Shown one piece after another: positions 1 through 9,394 of a DNA stretch of 64,000 nt. The notes beneath the pieces were generated by a model. It saw only the letters and a list, made by a program, of their open reading frames with translations. It was not told the origin of the DNA and did no database searches. A program made the translations under genes and the position numbers. Where the stretch lies: the NCBI GenBank assembly GCA_039105265.1, contig JAPFFF010000015.1:2046001-2110000 (forward strand). The letters run 5' to 3'. This stretch comes from Tritrichomonas musculus. Lineage: Eukaryota > Parabasalia > Tritrichomonadida > Tritrichomonadidae. Each line of letters begins with the position of its first letter. Within the stretch, counting starts at the first letter, position 1.

Positions 1-1262
1 CTCGAAAAGAGCCTGATAAGGATGGCATTGGAATTAAGTCTATAAAATATTACTTCTGTTTGTCAAATTCGTATGATGCGGATTATATCTGGACTTGGGA
101 AAACTCATTCGATAAAGATGTTGTTTATCTAGAGAAGTTCCCAGGGGACCGTCCAGATCGACTAACTGATAATATGAATATATGTTTGCCAGTTAAATAT
201 TTCGAGGTAAACATTGTTAATAAAGTTCGGCTAACAGTTGGGCGGAGATGCGAAGAAGGATTTTATATCCCATTATTGGCTGAAGAGAGTGACCAAATAC
301 CCACTGTGAATATTGTTCAAAACACACGTGTATATCACAGCCCTAATAAGTCCAGACAAAGTGAGAAGAATATTGAGTTTACATTTGCCAAAAAACCCAC
401 AAATGCACCTCGTCCAAAACCCCTTCCACCACCACCAGGTGTAACGCCAATTACAACTGAACAACGTATTAATGATATACGCAAACAGCCCAAGGTTGAT
501 GGCAATGGTGTATATCGTTCGACGGATATTCGGCCTGCAACCGCACCAATTACTCTAGCTAAGAAAAATGGTGATAAGCAGGAATATCGCGTAAAATATG
601 AAACACAGTATGACCTGGTTAGAAATATTCGAAATAGACTACAGCAAAGCAAGCTCGATTTCGAGGCCATAAGTAATCCAAGCATACAATCATCAGCTAG
701 GGTTCTAACACCAAACAAGAGTCAAAACCGAATTGCTAGCAAACCGCGTGATAGAATACGTGATACTCCAACACCATCCAAATCTAATTCGGTATCATTT
801 GGACCATCATTCAAAAACATCGGATTCCAGCCCAAGCAGGAAGCAATTTCATTGCCGAGCGCTAGCGAACTGCGTTCTAACTCCCAAAGTCTGCATATTG
901 AGGACCTTGATAATAGTGAATCAACTGAAATATATCAGTTCATGGCACCTGAATCACCAATACAACCTATCCAACCACCTCCACATATATCATCTACTAG
1001 TGGTTTGTCATCACGTGGTTTGAATAGCAAGATACATATTCCACCCGATATGATGCCTAGACCGTCATCAGCTAAGTCCAAAAATAGTAGTTCTAAAACC
1101 AGGTCTGCTGCGAAGCCATCTACGGCGAAGCCATCTACGGCAAAGCCATCTACGGCGAAGCCATCTACGGCAAAGCCATCCGCACAACCGGTAATTAAAT
1201 TCAAAGGGTTTGGGTTCCAAGGTTTTAACAAAGATAATGATATGGGTGATATTCCCGATTAA
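1..1262 (+). CDS. Polinton proline-rich protein, C-terminal part (5' partial)
   Basis: The frame is open from base 3 with no stop, so the gene starts left of the window; at least 419 residues are visible. The product is not recognised. The first 100 or so residues look globular. The middle is proline-rich, with a PPPP stretch near base 430, and basic. The tail holds five tandem copies of a five-residue unit, AKPST, at about 1,108-1,185, and the protein ends in DMGDIPD. That last motif echoes the PLGDIPGSEP motifs of the convergent neighbour. The stop codon lies only 2 bp from the stop codon of the minus-strand gene at 1,265. By position and low-complexity tail it could be a virion-associated protein of the element, but nothing in the sequence proves this. 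Confidence 0.7.
   Translation, partial: RKEPDKDGIGIKSIKYYFCLSNSYDADYIWTWENSFDKDVVYLEKFPGDRPDRLTDNMNICLPVKYFEVNIVNKVRLTVGRRCEEGFYIPLLAEESDQIPTVNIVQNTRVYHSPNKSRQSEKNIEFTFAKKPTNAPRPKPLPPPPGVTPITTEQRINDIRKQPKVDGNGVYRSTDIRPATAPITLAKKNGDKQEYRVKYETQYDLVRNIRNRLQQSKLDFEAISNPSIQSSARVLTPNKSQNRIASKPRDRIRDTPTPSKSNSVSFGPSFKNIGFQPKQEAISLPSASELRSNSQSLHIEDLDNSESTEIYQFMAPESPIQPIQPPPHISSTSGLSSRGLNSKIHIPPDMMPRPSSAKSKNSSSKTRSAAKPSTAKPSTAKPSTAKPSTAKPSAQPVIKFKGFGFQGFNKDNDMGDIPD
1105..1186 (+). repeat. 15-bp coding minisatellite (AKPST repeat)
   Basis: About five tandem 15-bp units, GCGAAGCCATCTACG with A/G variation at the third base, encode AKPST on the plus strand. The array sits in the tail of the partial ORF and probably varies in copy number between copies of the element. 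Confidence 0.85.
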
Positions 1263-1264
1263 AT

Positions 1265-4200
1265 TCATTCTTCTGCTTCTTCTAATTGCTCAAAGTCGTC
1301 TATGAAGTATTGTTTTACAGCATTTTTACGAGCTGCTTCAGCTGATTGAGCTTTAGTATCTTTGTATTCAGCATATCCCCTATTCTTATAAACATCTGTA
1401 TCAAGGAATCGGATGAGATTATTTTTGTACTTATCTCGATTATACTTCAAACGTTTCTTGTCTCCATAAACAGCAGTATTATATAACATTTGCAACAGCT
1501 CTCGTTGTTTTTGCTCTGCACTACTAGGGTCTACCCTCATACCTTGTATGAATACAATATGAGCGAGTGTATTCAGGATGACTTTGAAACGTTCAGTCCA
1601 GTTTTCCTCATTAATCGCTGATTCATTAGTAGTGAAATTAATATGTGTACGAATGACTTTCTGAGTATCATCTTGAAGTTTTCCACCAACGTCTACATTA
1701 TATTTCCCGGAATTGACCTTCTTATAAAGGAGCCAATCTGGATAAGCTATCTTCTGACCCTTACTAGCTTCAATGGAACGTAGAGCTGGTTGATCATATA
1801 GCGTAGCAAACACTGCATTAGCACTACTGAGATAATCTGTTAATTTCCTGAGTGGACCAACAGGCTTATACAAGGTATTCCAAAAGAAATTCCATATATG
1901 GGAGAACACAGATGCCCAATATGAATTTGGTGTTAATCGTTTACTTATTCTGGGTTTAGGTAATCCAACCTTTGAATAAGTATCCATCAGGTCATTCATT
2001 ACCGCCTTCGCCTCCAGCTCATACTCACCAGTTTCCCAATTAACCTTATTAATCGATTTCTGGAACATATCAGCCAACCACTCATTAAATGGGTTCTGTT
2101 TACGAGCTTGCTTTGTCGGGTATGATGCAGCCCAAGCCTTCTTATATGGTGATGCTTGAACGAGTTGATATCCATTTATAATGACTGGACTACCACGTTT
2201 ATCAACAAGGACAATATCATCAACCAGGTCTCCATTTAGATCAGTAATGGCATTGCCTAATGGGTCTGAGGAGTTTGTTGGTAGTAATCTGTATAAAGGT
2301 ATTCCATCAGCATCGAGATGATTCTTGCAGTATTCATGTGCAGTATCTCTTCGAGCTGCATCTGGAATATATTTAATTCGATAGTTCCCATTAATGATTA
2401 AGTCGAGGAAGTCACGTTTGTATTTAGATGTGTCATGAACCTTTGATAAATTGTGTATTTTAAACTTACCCATCGCATCAGATACTTGTTCATAACCTTT
2501 ACCGTTTCGGACTCCCGTGGTTCTACGTCTTTTGGCTTTGTATTCAGCTGCTAATTGTGAAGCGTCAAATGGGTTTTCTTGAGTTAGATCTTCTATGAAT
2601 GTTGATGTTCTATCATCATGTCCCCAATCACTAATATCTTCAACTTCTGGTGTCGCGAGACTATTTAAATTGCTACGTGTATCAGATCCTATAAAGGATG
2701 GTGCTTCTGACATAGTTTCTTTAGGTGAAGAAAAAATGTTATTATTTGTATACTCGATTTCAGGGGATATATTTGTCATCGCTTGAGATATCAATTGGGA
2801 TGTCGCTTTGAATTCCGATTCCTCCTCTTCCTCCTCGATATGTGGTTCCTCAGGGATATCCCCTAATGGGATCTCCGAGGGTTCCTCGATAGGGACTTCG
2901 CTTGGATCTCCAGGGGGTACTACGATAGGGACTTTGCTAGGGACTTCGCTAGGGACTTCGCTAGGGACTTCGCTTGGATCTCCTTGGGGTATCGCTTGGA
3001 GTTTCAAATACTGGTTCGGATATTGGAAGTAAGTCTTGGCATACATCGTAAGCCTTTTCTTCAACTCGTCAACCTGATCGTTACTATGAAAGTCTGTTTT
3101 GTCCCAATTTTGCTTCATCTCATTGATCGCATTTACTATCTCTTCGTCGTACAAGTCTGAATTATTGATGACTTGTATAATATTATTGATGAACGATTTT
3201 GATATATCGCATACAACCGATAAAAACCTAAGGATCTTATTGTATTTGGGGTACTTGACTTCGCTATAATCATCATCATCATCATCACTTGAGTCTTCGC
3301 TTGGATCTCCTGAGGGTACCGATCCTGGGATATCTCCTAATGGCTTCTTTGGGGATTTCAGTAGGGATTTCCGTAGGGACTTCGCTTGGGGTTTCGGTTT
3401 GGGTTTCACGTTAGGGACTTCGCTAGGGACTTCGCTTGGATCTCCTTGGGGTTCCTGGATTGGATCTCCTGGGGGATTCAAATATAGATCTAGTTCTTTG
3501 AGGAAAGTAGTGACATCAGTCATAATATGTTGCTTCCAATATTGGTCCCGACCAGGGTTAATATCATGACCTTTACTGGTGATAATCTCCCATTTGTGTT
3601 TCAGCCCCTTGATCACATTTAGTATCTTATCATTGTACGAATTTGGATTATTGATGACATGTATTAATTTATTGATGACTTCATCTGACACTTTGCATTC
3701 ACTAGATAAATACTCAAGAAGCTTACGGTGTTGGACGTCAATACTATCCCCCACTTCGATGGGTTCCGCTTTGGACTTCGATTGGGGTTCCGGTCCTGGG
3801 ATGTCCGCCAATGGCTTTGCTTTGGGTTCCTGTTTGGATGGTACTTCGGGTTCCGCTTTGGACTTCGGTTTGGGCTTCGACTGGGGTTCCGCTTTGGACT
3901 TCGGTTTGGGCTTCGCTTGGGGCTTCGGTTGGGGTTTCAAATATTTATTCGGATTTCTGAAATACATTGAAGCGCTCTGCTTAAGGAGGTTCTTCAAACT
4001 TGCAACAGACCTAGTATCATTTAAGTGGGTTCGTGCATAAGCTTTCCTCATATTATCGATTGCATTTACTATCGCATCGACGTACAATTCTGGATTATTG
4101 ATGACATGTGTCATATTAGTGATGTCTTCATCTGACACTCCGCATTCACTAGATAAATACTCAAGAAGCTTACGGTGTTGGACTTCAATACTATCACCCT

Positions 4201-6598
4201 CTTTGATGGGTTCCGCTTTGGGTTCCGGTCCTGGGATGTCCGCCAATGGCTTTGCTTTGGGTGGTACTTTGGGTTCCGCTTTGGGCTTTGCTTTGGACTT
4301 CGCTTGAGGCTTCGCTTGGGGTTCCGATCCTGGAATGTCCCCTAATGGTTCCGCTTTGGGCTTTGCTTTGGACTTCGCTTGAGGCTTCGCTTGGGGTTCC
4401 GATCCTGGAATGTCCCCTAATGGTTCCGCTTTGGGCTTTGCTTTGGACTTCGACTGGGACTTCGACTGGGACTTCGACTGGGACTTCGACTGGGACTTCG
4501 ACTGGGACTTCGACTGGGACTTCGACTGGGGTTCCGATCCTGGAATGTCCCCTAATGGTTCCGCTTTGGGCTTTGCTTTGGACTTCGACTGGGACTTCGC
4601 TTTGGACTTCGATTGGGGTTCCAAATATTTACGCAGGTCTCTGAAGAAAGTATCGACAATAGGTTTAAGTCTTGCTTTAATTTTTTCACGATCACGTTTC
4701 TTATCGTCGTATGTATTCCAAATATCTATCATGCTACGCACTTCATTTACTAACTCCTCATTATACGCATCTGGATTAGTGATGACATGTTTCATATTAG
4801 TGATGTCTTCATCTGGTATTTTGAAATATACACGTATAAATGTATAAAACTTAATGAATTCGCGGTTCGGGCCAGATTCGGGTTCAGGAATATTCCATAA
4901 TGATTTCGCGATAGGGACTTCGCTAGGGACTTCGCTAGGGACTTCGCTAGGGACTTCGCTAGGGACTTCGCTTGGATCTCCTTGGGGTTCCGATCCTGGG
5001 ATATCCCCTAATGGTTCCTGTTTGGGTTTTGCTTTGGGTTCCGGTCCTGGGATGTCCGCCAATGGCTTTGCTTTGGGTGGTACTTTGGGTTCCGATCCTG
5101 GGATATCCCCTAATGGTTCCTGTTTGGGTGGTACTTTGGGTTTCAAATATTTTTGCAGATTATAACTCGCGAAGAAACCGGAAAAACTACCCAGATTCAG
5201 ATCATCGAGTAAACCGAGCATATGAGGTACTATTGTACGCATCGGTTCGTGATCATAGAACACTTTTCTCAAGTTTCGGAGGAAATTTAGTATCTCATCA
5301 TTATACATATCTGGATTATTGATGACATGTACCATATTAGTGATGTATTCATCTGATATATCGTAGTCATGTAAAGCCATAAGAAGCTCACGATATGTGG
5401 GGTCCTTGGCTTTACCAACGATATTTATAAGCTCTTGGGGTTGCAGATAAAAATCCGAATCTGTGAAGAACTCGTAGGCGAGAGTACCAAGCCGACTCTT
5501 CAAACGTTTAACCTGATTAGGATCATTAAAGTTGGTAATAGACTCCCAAGCACTTTTCAGATCATTGAGTATACGTAATCCTTCTGCTTTGTAAGCATAT
5601 GAATTTTCGATACCCCATTTCAACTTTTGGATTTCTTCATCTGACGCTTTGCGTTTACTAGATAAAAACTCAAGGATCTTACGGTATGTCGGGTGTTGAT
5701 CTCTAGTAACAATCGCTTGGGTCCATAAATATGAATATGGATCTTTGAAGTAAGTCGTGACATAATTCATAAGACTTTGCTTCAAACGATCAACCTGATT
5801 AGGATTATTAAAGTCAGTAGACTCCCAAGCGCGTTTCATCTCATCGATCGCATTTACTATCTCTGGTACGTATACTTCTATATTAGTGAGGACTTGTATT
5901 ATACTATTCACGACTTCATCTGATATACCACATTCACTATATAAAAACTTAATGACCTCACGGGTTGCGTGATCCTGGATCTTATAATAAGCAAGAGTTC
6001 TAATCGGCTGAGGTGCCATATATGGTTCAATATTTTTGTATATGGGGATATACTGCTTAATCTTTTCCTTCACAATTTTTTCGTGAGCATCATCTGATTT
6101 ATAATAGTAGTATTTATCCCAAGCTTCAAACATCTCCTTGATTACCTGTTTTATCTCATCACCGTACATGTCTGGCATCTCGATGACGTGCTTCATAGCC
6201 TGGAAGACAAATGTTATATCAGGGGTGCTGATAACTGATATATCATGGCGGCCAAAATCTGATGCGCTGAATTCAGTGGATAAAAACTTATAAAACCCCT
6301 CGGTTGAGAGATCCGGGATTTTATACTGTGGGTCAATCAAATATTGGTTCAGATCTCTTAACTTGGATGCAGTACCATTAACAACACTATTTAAAGGTGG
6401 TTTACCATTTCTAGATGAATCGTACATGGCTTTCAGATCATCGAGTATTTCTTTGGCCTCTTCATTGAACAATCTTGGATTATCGATGACATACAATATA
6501 TTATAGATGATCCCATTTGGTACTTCACGTAAATTTAAATAAATAAGAAGCTCACGGGTTGTGCGATCCGGGACTTCCTTACTAATACGGCTAAGCAT
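1265..6598 (-). CDS. Polinton large repeat protein (1,777 aa, nine helical repeats)
   Basis: No known family is recognised with confidence. The N-terminal two thirds contain nine degenerate copies of a unit of about 85 residues. Each has a helical segment like RKLLEYLSSECxVSDE, then ITNMxHVINNPxxYNDEIxNAI, then a basic amphipathic stretch ending YFxxPxxYL. Between later copies lie long low-complexity linkers of K/A/P/E/S/Q with recurring PLGDIPGSEP or PLADIPGPEP motifs and SEVP runs. The C-terminal 400 residues are different and look globular, with a calcium-loop-like DLNGDLVDDIVLVD segment near residue 1,464 followed by VIINGYQL. The gene is read from the ATG at 6,598, 18 bp from the divergent fibre gene. 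Its size and place beside the fibre gene suggest a structural or virion-internal protein; this is inference. Confidence 0.8.
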   Translation of the reverse strand: MLSRISKEVPDRTTRELLIYLNLREVPNGIIYNILYVIDNPRLFNEEAKEILDDLKAMYDSSRNGKPPLNSVVNGTASKLRDLNQYLIDPQYKIPDLSTEGFYKFLSTEFSASDFGRHDISVISTPDITFVFQAMKHVIEMPDMYGDEIKQVIKEMFEAWDKYYYYKSDDAHEKIVKEKIKQYIPIYKNIEPYMAPQPIRTLAYYKIQDHATREVIKFLYSECGISDEVVNSIIQVLTNIEVYVPEIVNAIDEMKRAWESTDFNNPNQVDRLKQSLMNYVTTYFKDPYSYLWTQAIVTRDQHPTYRKILEFLSSKRKASDEEIQKLKWGIENSYAYKAEGLRILNDLKSAWESITNFNDPNQVKRLKSRLGTLAYEFFTDSDFYLQPQELINIVGKAKDPTYRELLMALHDYDISDEYITNMVHVINNPDMYNDEILNFLRNLRKVFYDHEPMRTIVPHMLGLLDDLNLGSFSGFFASYNLQKYLKPKVPPKQEPLGDIPGSEPKVPPKAKPLADIPGPEPKAKPKQEPLGDIPGSEPQGDPSEVPSEVPSEVPSEVPSEVPIAKSLWNIPEPESGPNREFIKFYTFIRVYFKIPDEDITNMKHVITNPDAYNEELVNEVRSMIDIWNTYDDKKRDREKIKARLKPIVDTFFRDLRKYLEPQSKSKAKSQSKSKAKPKAEPLGDIPGSEPQSKSQSKSQSKSQSKSQSKSQSKSQSKSKAKPKAEPLGDIPGSEPQAKPQAKSKAKPKAEPLGDIPGSEPQAKPQAKSKAKPKAEPKVPPKAKPLADIPGPEPKAEPIKEGDSIEVQHRKLLEYLSSECGVSDEDITNMTHVINNPELYVDAIVNAIDNMRKAYARTHLNDTRSVASLKNLLKQSASMYFRNPNKYLKPQPKPQAKPKPKSKAEPQSKPKPKSKAEPEVPSKQEPKAKPLADIPGPEPQSKSKAEPIEVGDSIDVQHRKLLEYLSSECKVSDEVINKLIHVINNPNSYNDKILNVIKGLKHKWEIITSKGHDINPGRDQYWKQHIMTDVTTFLKELDLYLNPPGDPIQEPQGDPSEVPSEVPNVKPKPKPQAKSLRKSLLKSPKKPLGDIPGSVPSGDPSEDSSDDDDDDYSEVKYPKYNKILRFLSVVCDISKSFINNIIQVINNSDLYDEEIVNAINEMKQNWDKTDFHSNDQVDELKKRLTMYAKTYFQYPNQYLKLQAIPQGDPSEVPSEVPSEVPSKVPIVVPPGDPSEVPIEEPSEIPLGDIPEEPHIEEEEEESEFKATSQLISQAMTNISPEIEYTNNNIFSSPKETMSEAPSFIGSDTRSNLNSLATPEVEDISDWGHDDRTSTFIEDLTQENPFDASQLAAEYKAKRRRTTGVRNGKGYEQVSDAMGKFKIHNLSKVHDTSKYKRDFLDLIINGNYRIKYIPDAARRDTAHEYCKNHLDADGIPLYRLLPTNSSDPLGNAITDLNGDLVDDIVLVDKRGSPVIINGYQLVQASPYKKAWAASYPTKQARKQNPFNEWLADMFQKSINKVNWETGEYELEAKAVMNDLMDTYSKVGLPKPRISKRLTPNSYWASVFSHIWNFFWNTLYKPVGPLRKLTDYLSSANAVFATLYDQPALRSIEASKGQKIAYPDWLLYKKVNSGKYNVDVGGKLQDDTQKVIRTHINFTTNESAINEENWTERFKVILNTLAHIVFIQGMRVDPSSAEQKQRELLQMLYNTAVYGDKKRLKYNRDKYKNNLIRFLDTDVYKNRGYAEYKDTKAQSAEAARKNAVKQYFIDDFEQLEEAEE
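2880..5150 (-). repeat. Low-complexity linker repeats in the 1,777-aa gene
   Basis: Several short-period tandem arrays lie within the coding sequence: SEVP (12 bp) units near 2,940-2,980 and 4,910-4,975; SKSQ units near 4,445-4,530; and larger units of about 70-75 bp carrying the PLGDIPGSEP motif near 4,240-4,600. All stay in frame, so the arrays have expanded and contracted in multiples of three. Confidence 0.85.
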
Positions 6599-6616
6599 AC
6601 CTTTATTTTATATTAA
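6599..6616. promoter_or_regulatory. 18-bp divergent intergenic region, Polinton
   Basis: Only 18 bp, made almost entirely of A and T (ACCTTTATTTTATATTAA), separate the ATG of the minus-strand 1,777-aa gene from the ATG of the plus-strand fibre gene. Both transcripts must therefore start here or inside the opposite coding region. The TATA-like stretch reads similarly on both strands. Confidence 0.6.
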
Positions 6617-9304
6617 ATGTTCAGTATAGAACAGAGTGGATTTTCTATAAAAGCGTCCACTATTGACGAGTTACTAATAGAGTACATCAAAAAGTATGCA
6701 TGCATGTGCCATAATGGGTCCAATGGCTCGAATATAACTGGTCCCAACCAGGAGCAGATCAAGGAACTCATTACGAGTACAGTTGGTGAGCATCTCGAAA
6801 AATATGCCTTAGCCAAGGACCTTGAGTCATACGCTTTGCAAACCCAGCTATTCGACTATGTGAAAACCGAGGATTTCAATACGGAGATGCTGAAGTACGC
6901 ATCTAGTGAAGATGTGGATGGTGCCATTGGGGAATTACGTGATTACATAGCCAAAAACTGTGCACTATCTACTGAAATACCTGAGGTCCCTGAGAACATC
7001 GTTACGAGTGATTCATTGAGTACTGCTTTGGAACCATATGCGAAGCTTGCGAACTTAGGTGAGTACGTGAAGACCCAGGACCTCCCTGAGATACCCACAG
7101 TTCTCAAAAATAGTGAGTTGCAATTGAACATAAGAGATCAATTACCAGACGAAATGTTTCAGAAATTGATGGCTGAAGATGTTAAACCATTATCAGCTCA
7201 AGCATCAATGTGTTTAACAAGTATGGCGGCTAATGAAGGTCTTCAAGCGGCTTTGGATTCTTGTGCCAGAGAATATGTTCGAAAAGAAGACCTCCCAGCG
7301 ATTATTGATCAAGTGAAAGGCGATATCCCAGAGATTATCGAGGGGCAAACAACTATTCAATTCACAATCGCCAATAATACAATTCTTGATTTGGATTACG
7401 ACCCATATCATACACTGATTGAGCAATATGGGTTGGATATTGTCTCATCAGACAGCTACTATACGGCCCATTATGTTCACGCAGACTATTCGTACAATGA
7501 CGATGATGATAATCTACCCTCTCAGATACTGCGCATGGAAGGAAGTGATTCTAGTCTTTGGTATCTGTATAACTCCCATGAGTTAATCAATCCAGGAACT
7601 GGTGATACACCGGAAATACTGTCATGCTCAATAACCAAAACTGTCGAACCAACCGACAAAAACGCTTATTCGGCGAGATACGTGTCGAACACTTATGCTC
7701 TCAAAGCGGATATCCCAGAACCAGTTGACTTGACACCATATTATACTAGTGGTCAGGCTGATGAGAAGTTCGTCGATGAAGATGAGCTCGCATATGAATT
7801 AGATAAGTATGAGACCAAGGATGTAGCTGATGGGAAGTATATTTCAAAAGACAATGTCATAAATGATATTCCAATACAAGCTGGAGGTGAGAATATTGAT
7901 TTTGAATGTAATGATCCGTATTTAACTAAATTTGTTACTCCAAATTGCGACAAATTACTAGCCGACCTCATACAATATGGATTTTATATTGAATGTGAAA
8001 ATTATGAAAATGGAAATTATGTCTATGATGGAACTAATGATACAAGATATTTATTTAGCCATGAAACAAATAAATCATCAATAATTCGTATCATAAAGGA
8101 TTTTGATGGACTTCTCAATGATTATTTTGTTGGCCCGAGCGGATTTTTCGAGCCTCCGAAAAATGTCTCTGTTGTCAGGCTCAATACTCCAGAAGTGTCT
8201 ATTGCAACAACCCAAACTCTCAAAGAATTTGCTCTCAAAACGGATATCCCTGAGATCCCCACAGATTTGGTTAATGAATCTGCACTGAGTACTGTATTGG
8301 AACCATACGCGAAGACTCAGGACTTACCAGATATGACCAAGTATGCACTCACAACAGATATCCCAGCACCAGTTGACTTGACACCATATTATACTAGTAC
8401 CCAGGCTGATGAGAAGTATGCATTGAAGTCGAGTGCTGTTACAGATGAGCAACTAATAAAAAGGTGTGCCATTGATTGCAGTCCAATTGAGGAGGGGTCC
8501 TCGGATATATCAATTCGTTATCTAAAACTTGAAGATAATGTGATTAAACTGGAATACATAGTAAGTGAATATGCACTATGTTGTGAAATAAGGGTGTTAT
8601 TCCGTGATACAGATGGAAATCCCCATAACATAGTAATAGTATTACATCAGAGGACTGTGTATTTCGACAATTTCAAATTCCCACTATATTATGAAGGCAC
8701 TGATGATATAACATCAAGTACACTTACATATAGCTTCCCAATATTTGGATATCCCTGGACAACTACTCAGGAATTATTAGATGCTAGACAACTATATTCA
8801 AGACAAATCATGTCCCGAGAGTATTTAGCAACATTCAAGGCTGCTATTTACGGTGCACAATCCAACACAACCATCACCCACTACTCCCCAATCGAGTCAT
8901 CGGTTAACACCATCACCGATTTCGTCATTGGAGCCCCAGTATATATGACCGGTAAGGTATATCATCGTGAGGATTCGAAATGGGTCCCTAGCACTGAAGC
9001 TGACACCACTGATTGCATATGTAGTGTGAAGACCACTGGCACCTGGAAGGAGTATGTTGGTATATGCGTCAGAATCGATGAAGCCAATGGTTGTATCACA
9101 TTCGCCACTCATGGGGATTACATGGTTAAGGTCGAGGACTCCTCATGCTATTCCATTGGGGATGAGGTATTCATCGATAACGCTGATAATAAACTGAAGA
9201 TACTCACTGGTGAGACCGCGATAACCTCAAAAATAAATCGTATGACAGTGGGTATCATAACTGGTATCATCAACGGATCCACATTAGCTGTGTTTAAGGC
9301 CTAA
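6617..9304 (+). CDS. Polinton fibre-like structural protein (895 aa)
   Basis: The protein resembles phage and viral fibres in style. It has repeated short segments of the type YALKxDIPEP-VDLTPYYTS-QADEKYAL, found near residues 60-165, 375-430 and 570-660, each built on a YA(L/K) spacing typical of trimeric shaft repeats. These alternate with more globular inserts (about 240-360, 435-560 and 620-750). The last 130 residues form a separate domain rich in beta-strand and glycine, with IGAPVYMTGKVY, TWKEYVGIC and IGDEVFID. It may be a head, knob or decoration domain. No signal peptide or membrane segment is seen. The gene diverges from the 1,777-aa gene and converges on the polymerase gene. The role as a virion fibre is inferred from repeat architecture; no specific family is proven. 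Confidence 0.65.
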   Translation: MFSIEQSGFSIKASTIDELLIEYIKKYACMCHNGSNGSNITGPNQEQIKELITSTVGEHLEKYALAKDLESYALQTQLFDYVKTEDFNTEMLKYASSEDVDGAIGELRDYIAKNCALSTEIPEVPENIVTSDSLSTALEPYAKLANLGEYVKTQDLPEIPTVLKNSELQLNIRDQLPDEMFQKLMAEDVKPLSAQASMCLTSMAANEGLQAALDSCAREYVRKEDLPAIIDQVKGDIPEIIEGQTTIQFTIANNTILDLDYDPYHTLIEQYGLDIVSSDSYYTAHYVHADYSYNDDDDNLPSQILRMEGSDSSLWYLYNSHELINPGTGDTPEILSCSITKTVEPTDKNAYSARYVSNTYALKADIPEPVDLTPYYTSGQADEKFVDEDELAYELDKYETKDVADGKYISKDNVINDIPIQAGGENIDFECNDPYLTKFVTPNCDKLLADLIQYGFYIECENYENGNYVYDGTNDTRYLFSHETNKSSIIRIIKDFDGLLNDYFVGPSGFFEPPKNVSVVRLNTPEVSIATTQTLKEFALKTDIPEIPTDLVNESALSTVLEPYAKTQDLPDMTKYALTTDIPAPVDLTPYYTSTQADEKYALKSSAVTDEQLIKRCAIDCSPIEEGSSDISIRYLKLEDNVIKLEYIVSEYALCCEIRVLFRDTDGNPHNIVIVLHQRTVYFDNFKFPLYYEGTDDITSSTLTYSFPIFGYPWTTTQELLDARQLYSRQIMSREYLATFKAAIYGAQSNTTITHYSPIESSVNTITDFVIGAPVYMTGKVYHREDSKWVPSTEADTTDCICSVKTTGTWKEYVGICVRIDEANGCITFATHGDYMVKVEDSSCYSIGDEVFIDNADNKLKILTGETAITSKINRMTVGIITGIINGSTLAVFKA

Positions 9305-9394
9305 TTCTGGGTCTGGTAGAATTCTACCACACCCAATATTTAGTGGTTATCTCCATGAAATCCGGGTCTGCGGGATTTCCCGTCGACCCAATAT
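9305..9394. terminator. Bidirectional terminator region with two hairpins
   Basis: The fibre and polymerase genes converge here. Two inverted repeats lie side by side. The first, at 9,309-9,334, is GGGT-TGGTAGAATTCTACCA-ACCC. The second, at about 9,363-9,388, pairs GGGTC with GACCC around CGGGA/TCCCG. Each is followed by the same tail, CAATATT. The first is a one-mismatch copy of the perfect palindrome inside the KilA-N gene. A role in ending both transcripts or as a protein-binding site is inferred. Confidence 0.55.

Noticed and set aside
4246-5322. Several plus-strand frames of 100-150 residues rich in W, G, F and D
   Set aside because: They are antisense shadows of the low-complexity linkers in the 1,777-residue gene.
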